From: Ktedonobacter racemifer DSM 44963
GTDB taxonomy: Bacteria; Chloroflexota; Ktedonobacteria; Ktedonobacterales; Ktedonobacteraceae
Length of the DNA stretch: 64,000 nucleotides
NCBI RefSeq assembly: GCF_000178855.1
Contig: NZ_ADVG01000004.1
Coordinates: forward strand, 1,302,001-1,366,000
Direction of reading: 5' to 3'
This document shows positions 39,495 to 49,176 of the stretch, in pieces; the first letter of the stretch is position 1, and each line of letters starts with the position of its first letter. Position numbers and translations under genes: made by a program. The notes beneath the pieces were generated by a model, which saw only the letters and a list, made by a program, of their open reading frames with translations, had not been told where the DNA came from and did no database searches.

Positions 39495-39992
39495 ATGCAA
39501 AAAGTGTCCCTGCGCAAGGTTAAAACGCCGATGAGCTATATACAGGACATCGACGAGGAGGTAATGCACTTCTCCTTACAGGGGCTTCTGCCGCCTGGCC
39601 ATACACTTGCGTTGAACACGACACTTGGCACGCTTTCCCATCTCGTCTGTGAACAGGATCGCCCACATATGCTGATGGAACAGCAATTTACCACCAGCGA
39701 GATCTGCGTCCTGCTACCCCTGTTGGAATCTTATCCGTATTATTGTCCTTACGAAGTGCTGCTCGCCAGTTTCACCAGTGGTCGTGTCACTGAAACGACC
39801 ATTGCTCGTTGTCGTGAACGCCTGCAAGAGGCTCAAGAGGCAGGTGTGTGGGACCAGGAGATGCGTCCTGTGCGCAATGTGCTCTCGCGCACACGTATCA
39901 AAACACGCTCCTTCGGCATCGAGATTTCATCCATTTTAGAAACTGGCTACATACTCATGTATATGCTAAATCGGAGACGCGCAGAAATTTAA
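39495..39992 (+). CDS. Winged-helix (OmpR-type) DNA-binding-like protein, 165 aa
   Basis: This hypothetical protein's C-terminal half (TTSEICVLLPLLESYPYYCP, then YEVLLASFTSGRVTETTIARCRERL, then RIKTRSFGIEISSILETGYIL) follows the Trans_reg_C pattern: helix, recognition helix with VTE-TIxRCRxRL, and a terminal SILETGYIL wing. The N-terminus lacks a receiver domain. It could be a stand-alone regulator. The ATG at 39495 has AAGGAG seven bases upstream. Its last 18 codons lie in a 57-bp tandem duplication, so the present C-terminus may be recent. Confidence in the fold is moderate. Confidence 0.55.
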   Translation: MQKVSLRKVKTPMSYIQDIDEEVMHFSLQGLLPPGHTLALNTTLGTLSHLVCEQDRPHMLMEQQFTTSEICVLLPLLESYPYYCPYEVLLASFTSGRVTETTIARCRERLQEAQEAGVWDQEMRPVRNVLSRTRIKTRSFGIEISSILETGYILMYMLNRRRAEI

Positions 39993-40051
39993 TCCGAAAC
40001 TGGCTACATACTCATGTATATGCCAAATCGGAGACCGCAGAAATTTAATCG
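39939..40051 (+). repeat. Tandem 57-bp direct repeat
   Basis: Copies are 39939-39995 and 39996-40051. They differ by one substitution and one deleted base (GACGCGCAG versus GACCGCAG). The first copy encodes the C-terminus of the winged-helix protein; the second is beyond the stop codon. Confidence 0.9.
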
Positions 40052-40599
40052 TATGCTGTTCGACTAGAAACGTACATTGTAGTACAAAGTCTATACAAGC
40101 TACTTCCATTTCTAGCTTTCTACGCGCGGTGCATATACCTGCCGGTACCCCGGGCTGGCAGGTATCGGTTCACAAGAAATGTATGCGCTTCACAACGCCA
40201 GGTGTGGTTTTTACACGTGGTTATCTCCCTCGCTACCCTTCTTCCCTCCCCCAACTATTATTAGTGCAGGTGTTCTTTTCTTGAAGTGCTATGGCATGTG
40301 AGCAAGCTCCAGTGGCCAATCGACTATAAAGTATGGCTGTCCTGCCGCGCCACCGCAACCCACCCAGTTCGCTCGCTATTGCGGTGACGCAACAAGTACA
40401 AACCTCGGAACAAATGAAACATCGTCCTTCTCCAGAGTAACACATTTCCAAGCACAATTCCAGCGAAAAGTATAAAAAATTTATAAAAAATGTGCGTTAC
40501 ATTTATACAGAAGATTGGTATAAGACATTGCAAAGCTTATACCAAAAGCTTTGTAATGTCTTACTGAAGACTTCTCTCCACTACGTGGCTCGCAGGGGT

Positions 40600-40650
40600 T
40601 ATATGCTGCGGTGGGGCAAGGCCTGCGGCCTTGCCCCACCGCAGCATATA
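40600..40650. terminator. Perfect 24-bp palindrome with shared GACTTCTC flank
   Basis: Arms 40600-40623 and 40627-40650 have a 3-nt loop. The flank GACTTCTCTCCACTACGTGG (40569-40588) is shared with 26779 and 51839. Confidence 0.65.
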
Positions 40651-40785
40651 GGGGGAGTTTAGTGATTTTGATGGCTTATCCGCAAAGAAAAGATAGCAGG
40701 GTTCAAGCTGGCCTGTTAAATAAGGGTGTGGAGCGCGGGTGAAGGCTCTCGCCTTTCCCATCGCACTATATAACCCCCAATATCG

Positions 40786-40831
40786 ATAAGGGTATGGAGC
40801 GCGGGCGAAGGCTCGCGCTCCATACCCTTAT
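40786..40831. repeat. Palindrome ATAAGGGTATGGAGCGCG
   Basis: An 18-bp stem closes over a GGC-GAAG-GCT loop. It is followed by a second small GCGCCGCAGGCGC hairpin. The left arm is partly duplicated at 40718-40746. Confidence 0.65.
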
Positions 40832-41342
40832 TACCTGCGCCGCAGGCGCGATAAAGATGAGAAGACAGCTAGGAGATGACAAGAAGCCGGACACCCTATA
40901 CTTCATCCAGGTGCAGTGCAAAAGAGTGCCTGTCTCCTTGTTCGCGCAGAGATAGGTGCTTACGGAGTATTGTCAGCGTATTGCGTTCTCGTAGGGATAC
41001 CGTGCCAGGCCCTCAAGCGAGGGAGAGCTTCCACGTTTGTTCGCGTTCATGCTCACCTGGACTGCGACCCAGGAAGAGCTCCGTTCTCACGGATGACTCT
41101 TCATCGATGGGTGGAGATGCAAGGGTCGCGCGCGCAATGCAGAAGGCCACTCTGTTACACGGTAGAAGACGCTAGTTACCTGCAAGGTATGCCAGGCAGC
41201 GAGGCCGCGTGGTATAAGACGCGGCAAGGGGTAGAGAGCAGTCGCTATGGGAGGTCATAGCGCGCGGCTCTCCCGCCCTGGCTGCGGGGCATTAGTACCT
41301 TATCCAATGGGGATTGGCTGTGTTTTCGAAGGGAGTAACCTC

Positions 41343-42140
41343 GTGTTTCAGTTGCAGCTCTGGCGGGTGCGGGGGATCAACGCCATTCGTGTCTGCTTCG
41401 GCCTCACCTGGCTGGTCAATGCCTGGTTTGCCTGGCAGCCTGGTTTCCTCACAGCGATGACGGTACATGCCATGGCGACATTGCCTGGCCAGCCCACGTT
41501 CATTCAGAGCTGGATACACCTCTGGGTGTCCATCCTTAGCATCAATCCTGCCTTCTTTTCCGGCCTTATCGCCTTGTTAGAGACAACCATCAGTCTAGGT
41601 CTGCTTGCAGGCACCCTGACCAATGCGATCTGCCTGGTGGGAATTGTGCTCTCGCTCTTTCTCTGGTCGACGGCTGAAGGCTTTGTGTTGCCTTATAACG
41701 TCATCAGCCCCGGCGCGATGCTGACGTATACCCTGGTCTTTCTTGGCCTCATCGTCGGAAACGCGGGTTATCCCTTTGGGCTTGACCGCTTCCTCTGCAC
41801 GTGGCTGGGACGCTGGTATTTTCTTTCATCCGCATCCAGCCAGGTGATTCACAAGCCACAAACGCAATTTGATTTACAAGATCCATATAACCAGGTACTC
41901 TGGCTTCCCCCACGCGGCTCCGCGCATATGAGTACACAAGTAATGCCCGCGACTCGCGCCTCCAGGCTCTCAAGAGATGAAACGGGTCACACAGACCAGG
42001 CTTTCGAGACATACAGTAGCAACACACAATCGCGCTTAAACGCCATTCGCGGACAACGCCTCTCGCCCTTACATATAGATCGACGCGAACCTCGCTCACA
42101 TGACACACGCGCACAAACACCTGGACCTATCGCTCACTAA
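41343..42140 (+). CDS. DoxX-like membrane protein
   Basis: This 265-aa protein has five hydrophobic segments between residues about 10 and 160 (GINAIRVCFGLTWLVNAWFAW; VSILSINPAFFSGLIALLET; ISLGLLAGTLTNAICLVGIVLSLFLW; MLTYTLVFLGLIVGNAGYPFGLDR). A polar, probably disordered tail follows. The pattern recalls the DoxX/SURF4 family of small quinone- or thiosulfate-related membrane proteins, at low specificity. The GTG start is chosen because GGGAG lies seven bases upstream. It is 123 bp upstream of the 709-aa membrane protein, likely the same transcript. Confidence 0.65.
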   Translation: MFQLQLWRVRGINAIRVCFGLTWLVNAWFAWQPGFLTAMTVHAMATLPGQPTFIQSWIHLWVSILSINPAFFSGLIALLETTISLGLLAGTLTNAICLVGIVLSLFLWSTAEGFVLPYNVISPGAMLTYTLVFLGLIVGNAGYPFGLDRFLCTWLGRWYFLSSASSQVIHKPQTQFDLQDPYNQVLWLPPRGSAHMSTQVMPATRASRLSRDETGHTDQAFETYSSNTQSRLNAIRGQRLSPLHIDRREPRSHDTRAQTPGPIAH

Positions 42141-42263
42141 CATGCCCGTTAATATGCCCATTGATATGTCGTATGGCATTTCCTGGTTCACCTGGCATTG
42201 CCAGTTCAGCGCCTGGCTGTCCGTCTGAAGAGGTAGACAGCGAGAGAAGTGGAGTAGGTAAGT

Positions 42264-44393
42264 ATGTCTTCGTACCAAGACTCGGCTCGATTTGCCAATT
42301 CGCGCCCAGTAGGAGTATTTAATCCAGCATCTGGTGCTGGCTTTATGCAGTCGCTCAATGCGCCAGACAACAAAGCGGCAAGCTCTGCCCAGGAGAGCTT
42401 TACCTTTACTGGCGAGGCCCTGGCTCGCGATACCTGGGGCGAGCGCTATGGCTTCTGGATTGTGCTCTGCTTTACCCTGGCCTTTGCGCTCTTCCTCATC
42501 GTCATGGTCCTGGCGGGAAATGTACCTGGCAAGAGCTTCCCGCTCAAGAGCATCTCTGATATCATGCAATTTGCCGGAGAATGCATTGGCCTCTTCTTCT
42601 GTGTACGCGTCGCCCTGCGTCTACGGCGTGTCACACGCCATCTTAAGCAGGAGCTAAGGCAGAAGGAGGCCTGGAAGCATAGTCCCAACGAGACGGCGCA
42701 GGCCCGCGCGACCTACCAGGCCGCTCAACGCGCCTTCCTGGCCTGGACCTGCCTGGCCATCGCTATCGCCCTCTACGCCAGTGGCCAAGCCGTCTGGACC
42801 AGCTATGATGTACGCATGAACTCCGCTGATGTGCCTTTTCCTGGCCTCTATGATATCGGCTTCGTCGCCTGTTACCCCTTCTTCCTGCTCGGCACACTCC
42901 TGCTCACACGACGTAATAAAGCGGCAGTGGGGCGTGTGCGTCTCCTGCTTGATGCTCTGGCGGTTATCGGGGCCGCACTGGCTATCTCCTGGTTCTTCCT
43001 GCTCAATCCCTTGATCGCAAGCCTTGCCCAGCAGCCAAGTCAGGGCGCGGCCTTTCTCTCGGTCTATTTTCCGACAGGCGATCTCTTCCTGGTGGCAGTC
43101 GGCGCGCTACTGATGTTCAGCCCGCTCTCGAATCGCGATCAGCAGTCTGTTTTTATGCGCCTCTGTCTCGGCTTGTTCTGCCTGGCTGTGACAGATAGCC
43201 TGCTCGCCTACTATTCGCTCTCGTTCAGCTTCAACACCGGCACCTTGCAGGATGTGCTCTGGCCGCTGAGCATGGCCCTCATTGGCCTGGCCGCTATCGA
43301 ATATCCTCTAAGTATCGCACGCGGACAGGTGCAGCAGGCCAATACACAGAACGCTCGTATTGTGGTAACCTCGCTCTCTGCGCGCAACCAGAACTCGCAG
43401 ACGGCAGGTATCGCCCAGGCCATCGCACCCTTTATCCTGATCCTCCTGACCTGTGCCCTGCTGCTAACGGTTGTGGCCCCTAAAGGTGGCCAGATTCTGA
43501 TGCAGGCTGACCTGGTTGCCCTCGGGCTGGTACTCATTATCATCGTACGCCAGGCACTGACATTGATTGAGAATAACCGCCTGACCATGCAGATGCGCGG
43601 CGAGCTGGTTATCTCGCGCCGCGAACTCCAGGTGACGCGCCGTGAAGCGGACGAGGCCTCGCGTAGCGCACAGGATAAACAGGTGCTCGAAGAGGGTATC
43701 ACACTCTTGAGAGAGGTGCATGCGCGCGTAGCCAGGGGCGATATCGCGGCTCGCGCACCCACGGTTCCTGGACCCCTACTCCCAATCGCTATCAGCCTGA
43801 ACCTGATGCTTGACCGCCTAAGCTCGCTCTCAGAACGCGGCTCTCGCTATGATCGCCTGGTACAGGACTGTCGCGCGCTCCAGCAAGGGATCGAGCGCCT
43901 GACACAGGGCAAACCAGTTATGCCAAATAATCAGCCTCCGGTGAATCATCCAGAACTGCGCGCTCTCTTCCTTGGTCTCAGTCATTTACAGCGCTCGCAG
44001 GATAGCCAGCAGCGCCGCCAACAGGGCAGTCTCTCGACCTTAAACAACCTGATGCGTCGCTTCCGCGATTCCATCTACGAGGTTCGCCGCTCGCCCCTCT
44101 TTGAGGAGCAAGCTCAGGTAAACTTTGAGCGTATGCTCCTCGACCGCGTCATACGCGAGCTGGATCTGATGGAGCAACAGATTCAGAACCTGCTCGGCAA
44201 GAACATCGACGCCCAGGTGCTGACACCTATCTCCATGCCACAGGCATACCAACTGGAGGCCCCGACTCCGTCGAGACGCGCTCAAGAGGCTGTCCCCAAC
44301 GAGCGCGCTCAACAGAGCCAATCGCCCAATGGCAAGTCACAGAGTCTCTATAATCCATATCAGCGTATTCGTCGTAACACAGACGAGCAGTAA
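42264..44393 (+). CDS. Large membrane protein with cytoplasmic helical tail
   Basis: This 709-aa protein has about ten membrane helices (between residues 57 and 435, for example FWIVLCFTLAFALFLIVMVLAG and LLLDALAVIGAALAISWFFLL). The cytoplasmic region of about 250 residues is helical: LVISRRELQVTRREADEASRSAQ, then a HAMP-like LREVHARVARGDIAARAP, and coiled-coil stretches near 575-640. There is no kinase, cyclase or methyl-accepting domain. It could be a sensor or scaffold for the downstream pseudokinase (inference). AGTAGGTAAG precedes the ATG. It forms a probable operon with the DoxX-like and kinase-like genes. Confidence 0.75.
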   Translation: MSSYQDSARFANSRPVGVFNPASGAGFMQSLNAPDNKAASSAQESFTFTGEALARDTWGERYGFWIVLCFTLAFALFLIVMVLAGNVPGKSFPLKSISDIMQFAGECIGLFFCVRVALRLRRVTRHLKQELRQKEAWKHSPNETAQARATYQAAQRAFLAWTCLAIAIALYASGQAVWTSYDVRMNSADVPFPGLYDIGFVACYPFFLLGTLLLTRRNKAAVGRVRLLLDALAVIGAALAISWFFLLNPLIASLAQQPSQGAAFLSVYFPTGDLFLVAVGALLMFSPLSNRDQQSVFMRLCLGLFCLAVTDSLLAYYSLSFSFNTGTLQDVLWPLSMALIGLAAIEYPLSIARGQVQQANTQNARIVVTSLSARNQNSQTAGIAQAIAPFILILLTCALLLTVVAPKGGQILMQADLVALGLVLIIIVRQALTLIENNRLTMQMRGELVISRRELQVTRREADEASRSAQDKQVLEEGITLLREVHARVARGDIAARAPTVPGPLLPIAISLNLMLDRLSSLSERGSRYDRLVQDCRALQQGIERLTQGKPVMPNNQPPVNHPELRALFLGLSHLQRSQDSQQRRQQGSLSTLNNLMRRFRDSIYEVRRSPLFEEQAQVNFERMLLDRVIRELDLMEQQIQNLLGKNIDAQVLTPISMPQAYQLEAPTPSRRAQEAVPNERAQQSQSPNGKSQSLYNPYQRIRRNTDEQ

Positions 44394-44491
44394 GTAGCCA
44401 GTTCGGGGGCAGGTTCTCCTTGGGGGGAAACGAAAACTACCTCCGAGCACCCTGTTTTGTTGATGGGCAGTGCGCAGAAAGGTCGGTCGAG

Positions 44492-46129
44492 ATGGACTCG
44501 CGTAGGGATCAGGCGGACTCACAACTCTATTCGCAGCAGTATGCCAGGGAAACCCTGGAGCATAGCTCCCCCTATCAACGGCATACGAGTGGCATTCGCT
44601 CCTCAGGTGTTCGCGAGAACGCGATGTATTCTTGCCTGGGGCAAGAGACGCATCCAATGCAGCCCGGCGAGATGATTTGCCAGTTCTGCGGCCACCTGGC
44701 GGCGGGCGCGCAATTGGGTATTTACCAGGTGCAGCGTTTTCTCGGCAGTGGGCGCGGCGGTCATGCCTATCTCGCTATCCATGCGCGCTCCAAACAGCAG
44801 GTCGTGCTCAAGTTGTTTCCGCCTGATCCTATGAGTACGCCATTGTGGGAGGAGGCACGCCAGGAGGCCAGGACCGCTGCCGCGCTCAACCATCGCTCTA
44901 TCCTACCCGTCTTTAGCTGCACACACTGGCAACCAAACGGCCAGCAGGCTCCTGGCAAACCCTTGCATGAACTGATCACAAAGTATAGCGCCAGGGACCA
45001 GTATCTGCTCACGCTGTGCCAGTATACCCATGCTAACCTGACACAGTTTATCGCATACTATGAGAAGCGCGAGGCGCAACAGGCATTAAAGGCGCGTGGC
45101 ATCTCGCTACGTAACCACCTGGTGACGCTTATCCAGCAAATAGGTTCGGCCCTCAGTTCCGCGCATGCACGTAACCTTGTCCATGGCGCGCTCCTGCCAG
45201 GCAACATCTTACTCGATGGGCGTGATCGCCTCTGGATCGCAGATTTTGGCCTGGCGCGTCTACACCCTCCCTTTGAACCCTACCTGGCCCCTGAGCTACA
45301 GGACGTGGTACGTAGAGGAGCGCAAATCGGCCACTGGCAAGACTTCTGGCGGGCGGTTACACCCGCCAGCGATCAGTATATGCTGGCGCAGGTCTGCGAG
45401 TTGCTCTTCACGCGTTTGCTCTCCTCTGAAGAGTATGAGAAGGCGCTGCCGGTCGTACGAAACGCTGCGCAGGCACAACCGGAGCGCCGCTTCTCCAGCG
45501 TGGATGCCTTTCTTCACGAACTGTTGCCACAGTTGCGCTCCACCTCGGGGACGGCCTTCCCCACCACAGGCGCTAGCAATCCAATGCTACCACAAAGCGT
45601 TAAGACTACATCAGGCAGCAATCCAGTCCATGCTCCCCTGGCCACGAGTGCTTCCAGTTATGCTAGCTATCAGCGGGGAAGCTCGCCAGCGCAGGTACGA
45701 GCTACTACTTCAGACAATCGCTATCTGCCATCGACCCTTCCTGGCAGCGCACCCTCGTCACCAGAGATTGAGCAGTATCAGAAGATGATGAACTATGATC
45801 TTGCCGCTTCACTTCCCTCCTCACCTGTTGACGAGTGGGAGAAAAAGGGCGACAAACTATTTACCGCTCACGACTTCGCGGGGGCTGTGCGTGCCTATCG
45901 CCAGGCCCTGGCCCTGGATAACTATCGTTCAACGCTCTGGCTCGCGCTGGGCGACGCCCACTTCGCGCTTGAAGAGCACAAAGAGGCCCTCTCAGCCTAC
46001 GAAAAAGCCTTGCAGCTCAATCCTAACGACGCGCAAGCGTGGTCGAACCGTGGCACAGTCCTCGACGTCCTGGGGCGCAGGCAGGAGGCCCTGGAATGCT
46101 ATGAACGCGCGGAACAATTGGAAGCGTAA
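44492..46129 (+). CDS. Ser/Thr kinase-like protein (pseudokinase) with TPR repeats
   Basis: This 545-aa protein has a C-x-CxxC zinc-like patch (YSCLGQ...MICQFCGHLA) and a kinase fold. The Gly loop is FLGSGRGGHAYLA and the ATP lysine is in VVLKLFPP. However, the catalytic HRDxKPxN is replaced by LVHGALLPGNILL, so the catalytic Asp and Lys are missing. DFGLARL and APEL persist. After a Ser/Pro linker come TPR repeats in the last 100 residues (EKKGDKLFTAHDFAGAVRAYRQALAL, then EALSAYEKALQLNPNDAQAW). The ATG at 44492 has AAAGG nine bases upstream. It probably acts as a regulatory scaffold rather than an enzyme. Confidence 0.82.
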   Translation: MDSRRDQADSQLYSQQYARETLEHSSPYQRHTSGIRSSGVRENAMYSCLGQETHPMQPGEMICQFCGHLAAGAQLGIYQVQRFLGSGRGGHAYLAIHARSKQQVVLKLFPPDPMSTPLWEEARQEARTAAALNHRSILPVFSCTHWQPNGQQAPGKPLHELITKYSARDQYLLTLCQYTHANLTQFIAYYEKREAQQALKARGISLRNHLVTLIQQIGSALSSAHARNLVHGALLPGNILLDGRDRLWIADFGLARLHPPFEPYLAPELQDVVRRGAQIGHWQDFWRAVTPASDQYMLAQVCELLFTRLLSSEEYEKALPVVRNAAQAQPERRFSSVDAFLHELLPQLRSTSGTAFPTTGASNPMLPQSVKTTSGSNPVHAPLATSASSYASYQRGSSPAQVRATTSDNRYLPSTLPGSAPSSPEIEQYQKMMNYDLAASLPSSPVDEWEKKGDKLFTAHDFAGAVRAYRQALALDNYRSTLWLALGDAHFALEEHKEALSAYEKALQLNPNDAQAWSNRGTVLDVLGRRQEALECYERAEQLEA

Positions 46130-46185
46130 TGTTTTGTGATCTAGTGACTTGTTCATTTCGGTAAACATTTGGAAAGAGGCACGGG

Positions 46186-47754
46186 ATGCGTAAATTTGAG
46201 TTGGCACATGATGTACCATATATCCCTAAGCAGCTCAGTAGCTCTACTTCTATCAATGAGCTACCGCATATCCTTGTACAGGGCTGCAATGTGCTCGCGC
46301 CTACCCAGCCAGGGCACCTGCTCATGGACCAGGATATTCTCGTCGTTGGCGAGCGGATTCAGGAGGTTGGCCCATCTGGTTCACTCTGCTATAATCCCTT
46401 ACGGCTTGATCGGGTCATAAGTGGCAAGGGCCGCCTGGTCATCCCTGGCATGATCAACGCCCATACGCATTCGCTAGAGAACATGCTCAAAGCAACATCC
46501 CCTTCGCTGCCGCTGGAACTCTGGCTGGTGCCTCTCTTTGGCAATACCTTTGAGTGGACGCCACGCATGGCCTATTTGAGCGCGGCCCTGGGCGCACTCG
46601 AGATGCTAAAAAGTGGTACAACCGCCGTTCTCGATCACCTCTGGACTCCCTCGGGCGTCTCAGAGCCATTTCTCGACGCGGTCATGCAGGCATATGAAGA
46701 TATTGGTATTCGCGCAGCTGTCGCTCCCTCTATTGAAGATCAGGACCTGGTACTGGATTGTGGCCTGCAACGAGGTCTGCACTTTCCTGAGCACCCCTTT
46801 ACAGATCGCTTCGAACTCTGGCCTCCCATTGAGGAACAACTGGAGACCCTGGAGCAGTTCATCACCCGCTGGCACCAGAGTTCTTCTGGTCGCCTGAGCT
46901 GCCTGGTTGGCCCAAGTGGCATTCACTGGTGCAGCCAGATGCTCCTGGAGCACTGCAACCTACTCGCCGAGCGTTACGAGACGGGCATACATATTCATGC
47001 CGTCGAGACAGCTCTACAAGCGCAAGTGATCCGTGAGTACCTGGGACAGGAAGGTATCGCCTATCTCGCCGATCAATATGTTATGCGCCCCGGAACATCG
47101 CTGGCGCATGCCATCTGGCTGGCACCCGGCGACCTGGAGCGTATCGCCTGCTCAGGGGCTACGCTTGTACACAATCCGGTCAGCAATCTACGCCTGGGCA
47201 GTGGGCGCTTCCCTCTCAAGCGCGCACTCGACCTGGGAGTAAGCGTAGCGCTTGGCTGCGACGGCTCCGCCAGCAATGATAACCAGAATATGTTTAGCGT
47301 GCTCAAGCTAGCGGGTCTGCTCCACAACTACCCACGCTTAGACTATAAGAAGTGGCCAGGCGCGGCGGCGATATTCTCAGCCAGCACGACTGGCGGAGCC
47401 GCGGCCCTGGGCCTCGCCTCAGAGCTGGGCGAGATCGCACCTGGCCAGCTGGCAGATCTCGTCATGCTCGACCTGAGCAGTACGGCCTTCCTGCCGCTGC
47501 GCGATCCCTACCTGCACCTGGTGTACTGTGAGCCAGGTTCAGCAGTAGATACGGTCATCGTACATGGCAAAACCGTGATCGAACATGGCAAGCTGACACG
47601 GCTCGATGAAACAGCGCTCATTCAGGAGATCCGCGAGCTATGCCAGAAAGACTGGCAGACGCAAACGCCAGCCATAGCAGAAAACACACACACCGTTATG
47701 TCGCAAATTGATACATTACGGCATATGGTTTTACATCATCAAAGTAAAGAGTGA
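46186..47754 (+). CDS. Amidohydrolase (Atz/Trz/guanine-deaminase-like)
   Basis: This 522-aa metallohydrolase has the canonical metal ligands: HxH in INAHTHSLENML, His in GIHIHAVET, His in SLAHAIWLAPGDLERI, and Asp in LGCDGSASNDNQN. Flanking family boxes LVHNPVSNLRLGSGRFP and GEIAPGQLADLVMLDL are also present. It would deaminate or dechlorinate a heterocyclic or amidine substrate such as guanine, S-adenosylhomocysteine or triazine. AAAGAGGCACGGG is upstream of the ATG. It lies 56 bp after the kinase-like gene, possibly co-transcribed. About 25 residues before the first strand and 40 after the barrel are extra. Confidence 0.9.
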   Translation: MRKFELAHDVPYIPKQLSSSTSINELPHILVQGCNVLAPTQPGHLLMDQDILVVGERIQEVGPSGSLCYNPLRLDRVISGKGRLVIPGMINAHTHSLENMLKATSPSLPLELWLVPLFGNTFEWTPRMAYLSAALGALEMLKSGTTAVLDHLWTPSGVSEPFLDAVMQAYEDIGIRAAVAPSIEDQDLVLDCGLQRGLHFPEHPFTDRFELWPPIEEQLETLEQFITRWHQSSSGRLSCLVGPSGIHWCSQMLLEHCNLLAERYETGIHIHAVETALQAQVIREYLGQEGIAYLADQYVMRPGTSLAHAIWLAPGDLERIACSGATLVHNPVSNLRLGSGRFPLKRALDLGVSVALGCDGSASNDNQNMFSVLKLAGLLHNYPRLDYKKWPGAAAIFSASTTGGAAALGLASELGEIAPGQLADLVMLDLSSTAFLPLRDPYLHLVYCEPGSAVDTVIVHGKTVIEHGKLTRLDETALIQEIRELCQKDWQTQTPAIAENTHTVMSQIDTLRHMVLHHQSKE

Positions 47755-47907
47755 AATACTCACTCAAAAAGAGTTAATATATATAGATCTCGATATGAAT
47801 CTTGATATGACTCTCTGTAGCTTGGTATCTGATAGTGCTCCATCCTATCAATGGAAAGGACATGTATTTTGTCAGAAACCCCATACCTTTGCGGCAGGGG
47901 CTTGTCC

Positions 47908-49112
47908 CTATGCCGAAGCGTGAGACGAGAGGCCGTCTGACAGCGACCAACTCAGGTCAGATGTACCATCCTGAGCAAGACAAAATTTGTCTCGAATGTT
48001 GTATGCCGCATTGAGATCGGCATGGAGTTGATACCCACAGGAGCGACAGTGAAAGACCGCTTGAGAACGCCGATTGTTCCGAGCTTGATGCCCACATAGG
48101 GAACAGGTTTGCGAGGTATGGCGCGGATCAATGCGCTCAACCCCAATTCCTTGCTCTTGTGCTTTGTAGGCAATGAAGCCGTACAACTGAGCAAAGGACC
48201 AGGAATGCAGCTTCCGTTGCCCTTCGCCTTTGCGATGTCGGACGCCTTCTCGAATGTTGGTCAGGTTCTCAAGCACAATTGTTGCTCCAGGGGGGACGCT
48301 TTGAACGATACGTCGGGAGAGAACATGGTCACAGTCCCGGTGGAAAAGCATCTGCTTACGCGACAACTTTTTCAGATGCCGTTTGGCAGACTTGGTTCCT
48401 TTGGACTGAAGCTTGCGACGGAGACGGAAGGAACTGCGGTCAATCTCTTTCCAGTGGCGAGAGCCAAGAAAGTGGCGATTGGAGGTGACAGCGGGGCGAT
48501 TCAAGCCCAAGTCCACACCAACAACGGTCTCATTGGCTTGAACAACCAGTTCAGGAACATCGACCACGACATGCAGCCACCATTTCCCCTTGCGGGAAAT
48601 CAGGTCAGCGGTGGCAATGTTGCAGCCACGATATGCTCGCTAAAGTGAGGCACTGTAAAGGGGATCGTCATTTTGCCTTGCGTTGTCGAAACACGAATCG
48701 TTTGTGTTGCCCAATGAAGGGAATAGGTATGGATATTGTAGCGAACCGCACATTGCTGAGAGTGAGGACAACGAACAGGCTTGAAGACAGGAACGGGCTT
48801 GCCTTGTTTCTGTGCCTGAGCAACCTTCTTCGGATAGGACGCTTCCTTCTTGGCTTTCCAGGTGAAGGCGCTACGAAGGGTTTCCGTGGCTTTGACACGC
48901 GCTTGAATGAGCAAGTCACTCACCAGACTAGAGCACAACGCTTTTGTCTCGTAGTACGTGGCATGGTGAAGCCTAACACCATTCTTCTCGCTGTGTTGCC
49001 ACCCATAGGCACACACATGATTGTAGGTTATGGTAAACTGCGCCAACGTCTCATGCAAGGCTTGCGCCTGTTCTGTATTCGGTTGAAGTTGAATCCGAAC
49101 AGTCCTATCCAT
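47908..49112 (-). pseudogene. tnpB: Frameshifted TnpB (IS200/IS605-type)
   Basis: The N-terminal half starts with MDRTVRIQLQPN at 49112 and reads to PHFSEHIVAAT. The next frame resumes with NIATADLISRKGKWWLHVVVDVPEL, continuing to RuvC-I VVGVDLGLNRP, the Glu in VLENLTNIREG, the zinc finger CSLCG...CRSCG and the final Asp in LHADLNAAYNI. A single missing base near 48621-48626 separates the two halves. All motifs are otherwise intact, so the inactivation looks recent, or the locus is a read error. No TnpA is beside it. It differs clearly in sequence from the other two TnpBs here. Confidence 0.85.
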
Positions 49113-49176
49113 ACGCAAAGTATACCATATATGTATTGTTTGTATCAAATAGCATAAAAGAAGAAAGGAGTGCGCC

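Larger units (their letters stand above)
39993..41342. other. 1.35-kb intergenic region rich in palindromes
   Basis: No confident gene. It holds the second repeat copy, an ATACCTGCC/GGCAGGTAT hairpin (40135-40165), two mutually exclusive hairpins (40515-40563), the palindromes at 40600 and 40786, and a partial direct repeat TAAGGGTRTGGAGCGCGGG (40720 and 40787). A weak frame from a GTG at 40916 to 41260 (114 aa, with LHRWVEMQG... and YTVEDASYLQGM) could be a degraded HTH protein, but lacks a ribosome site. Confidence 0.55.

Noticed and set aside
40916..41260. 114-aa ORF beginning at GTG
   Set aside because: Some HTH-like words (LHRWVEMQG) but no ribosome site and a competing frame of similar length; kept only as a note in the intergenic entry.
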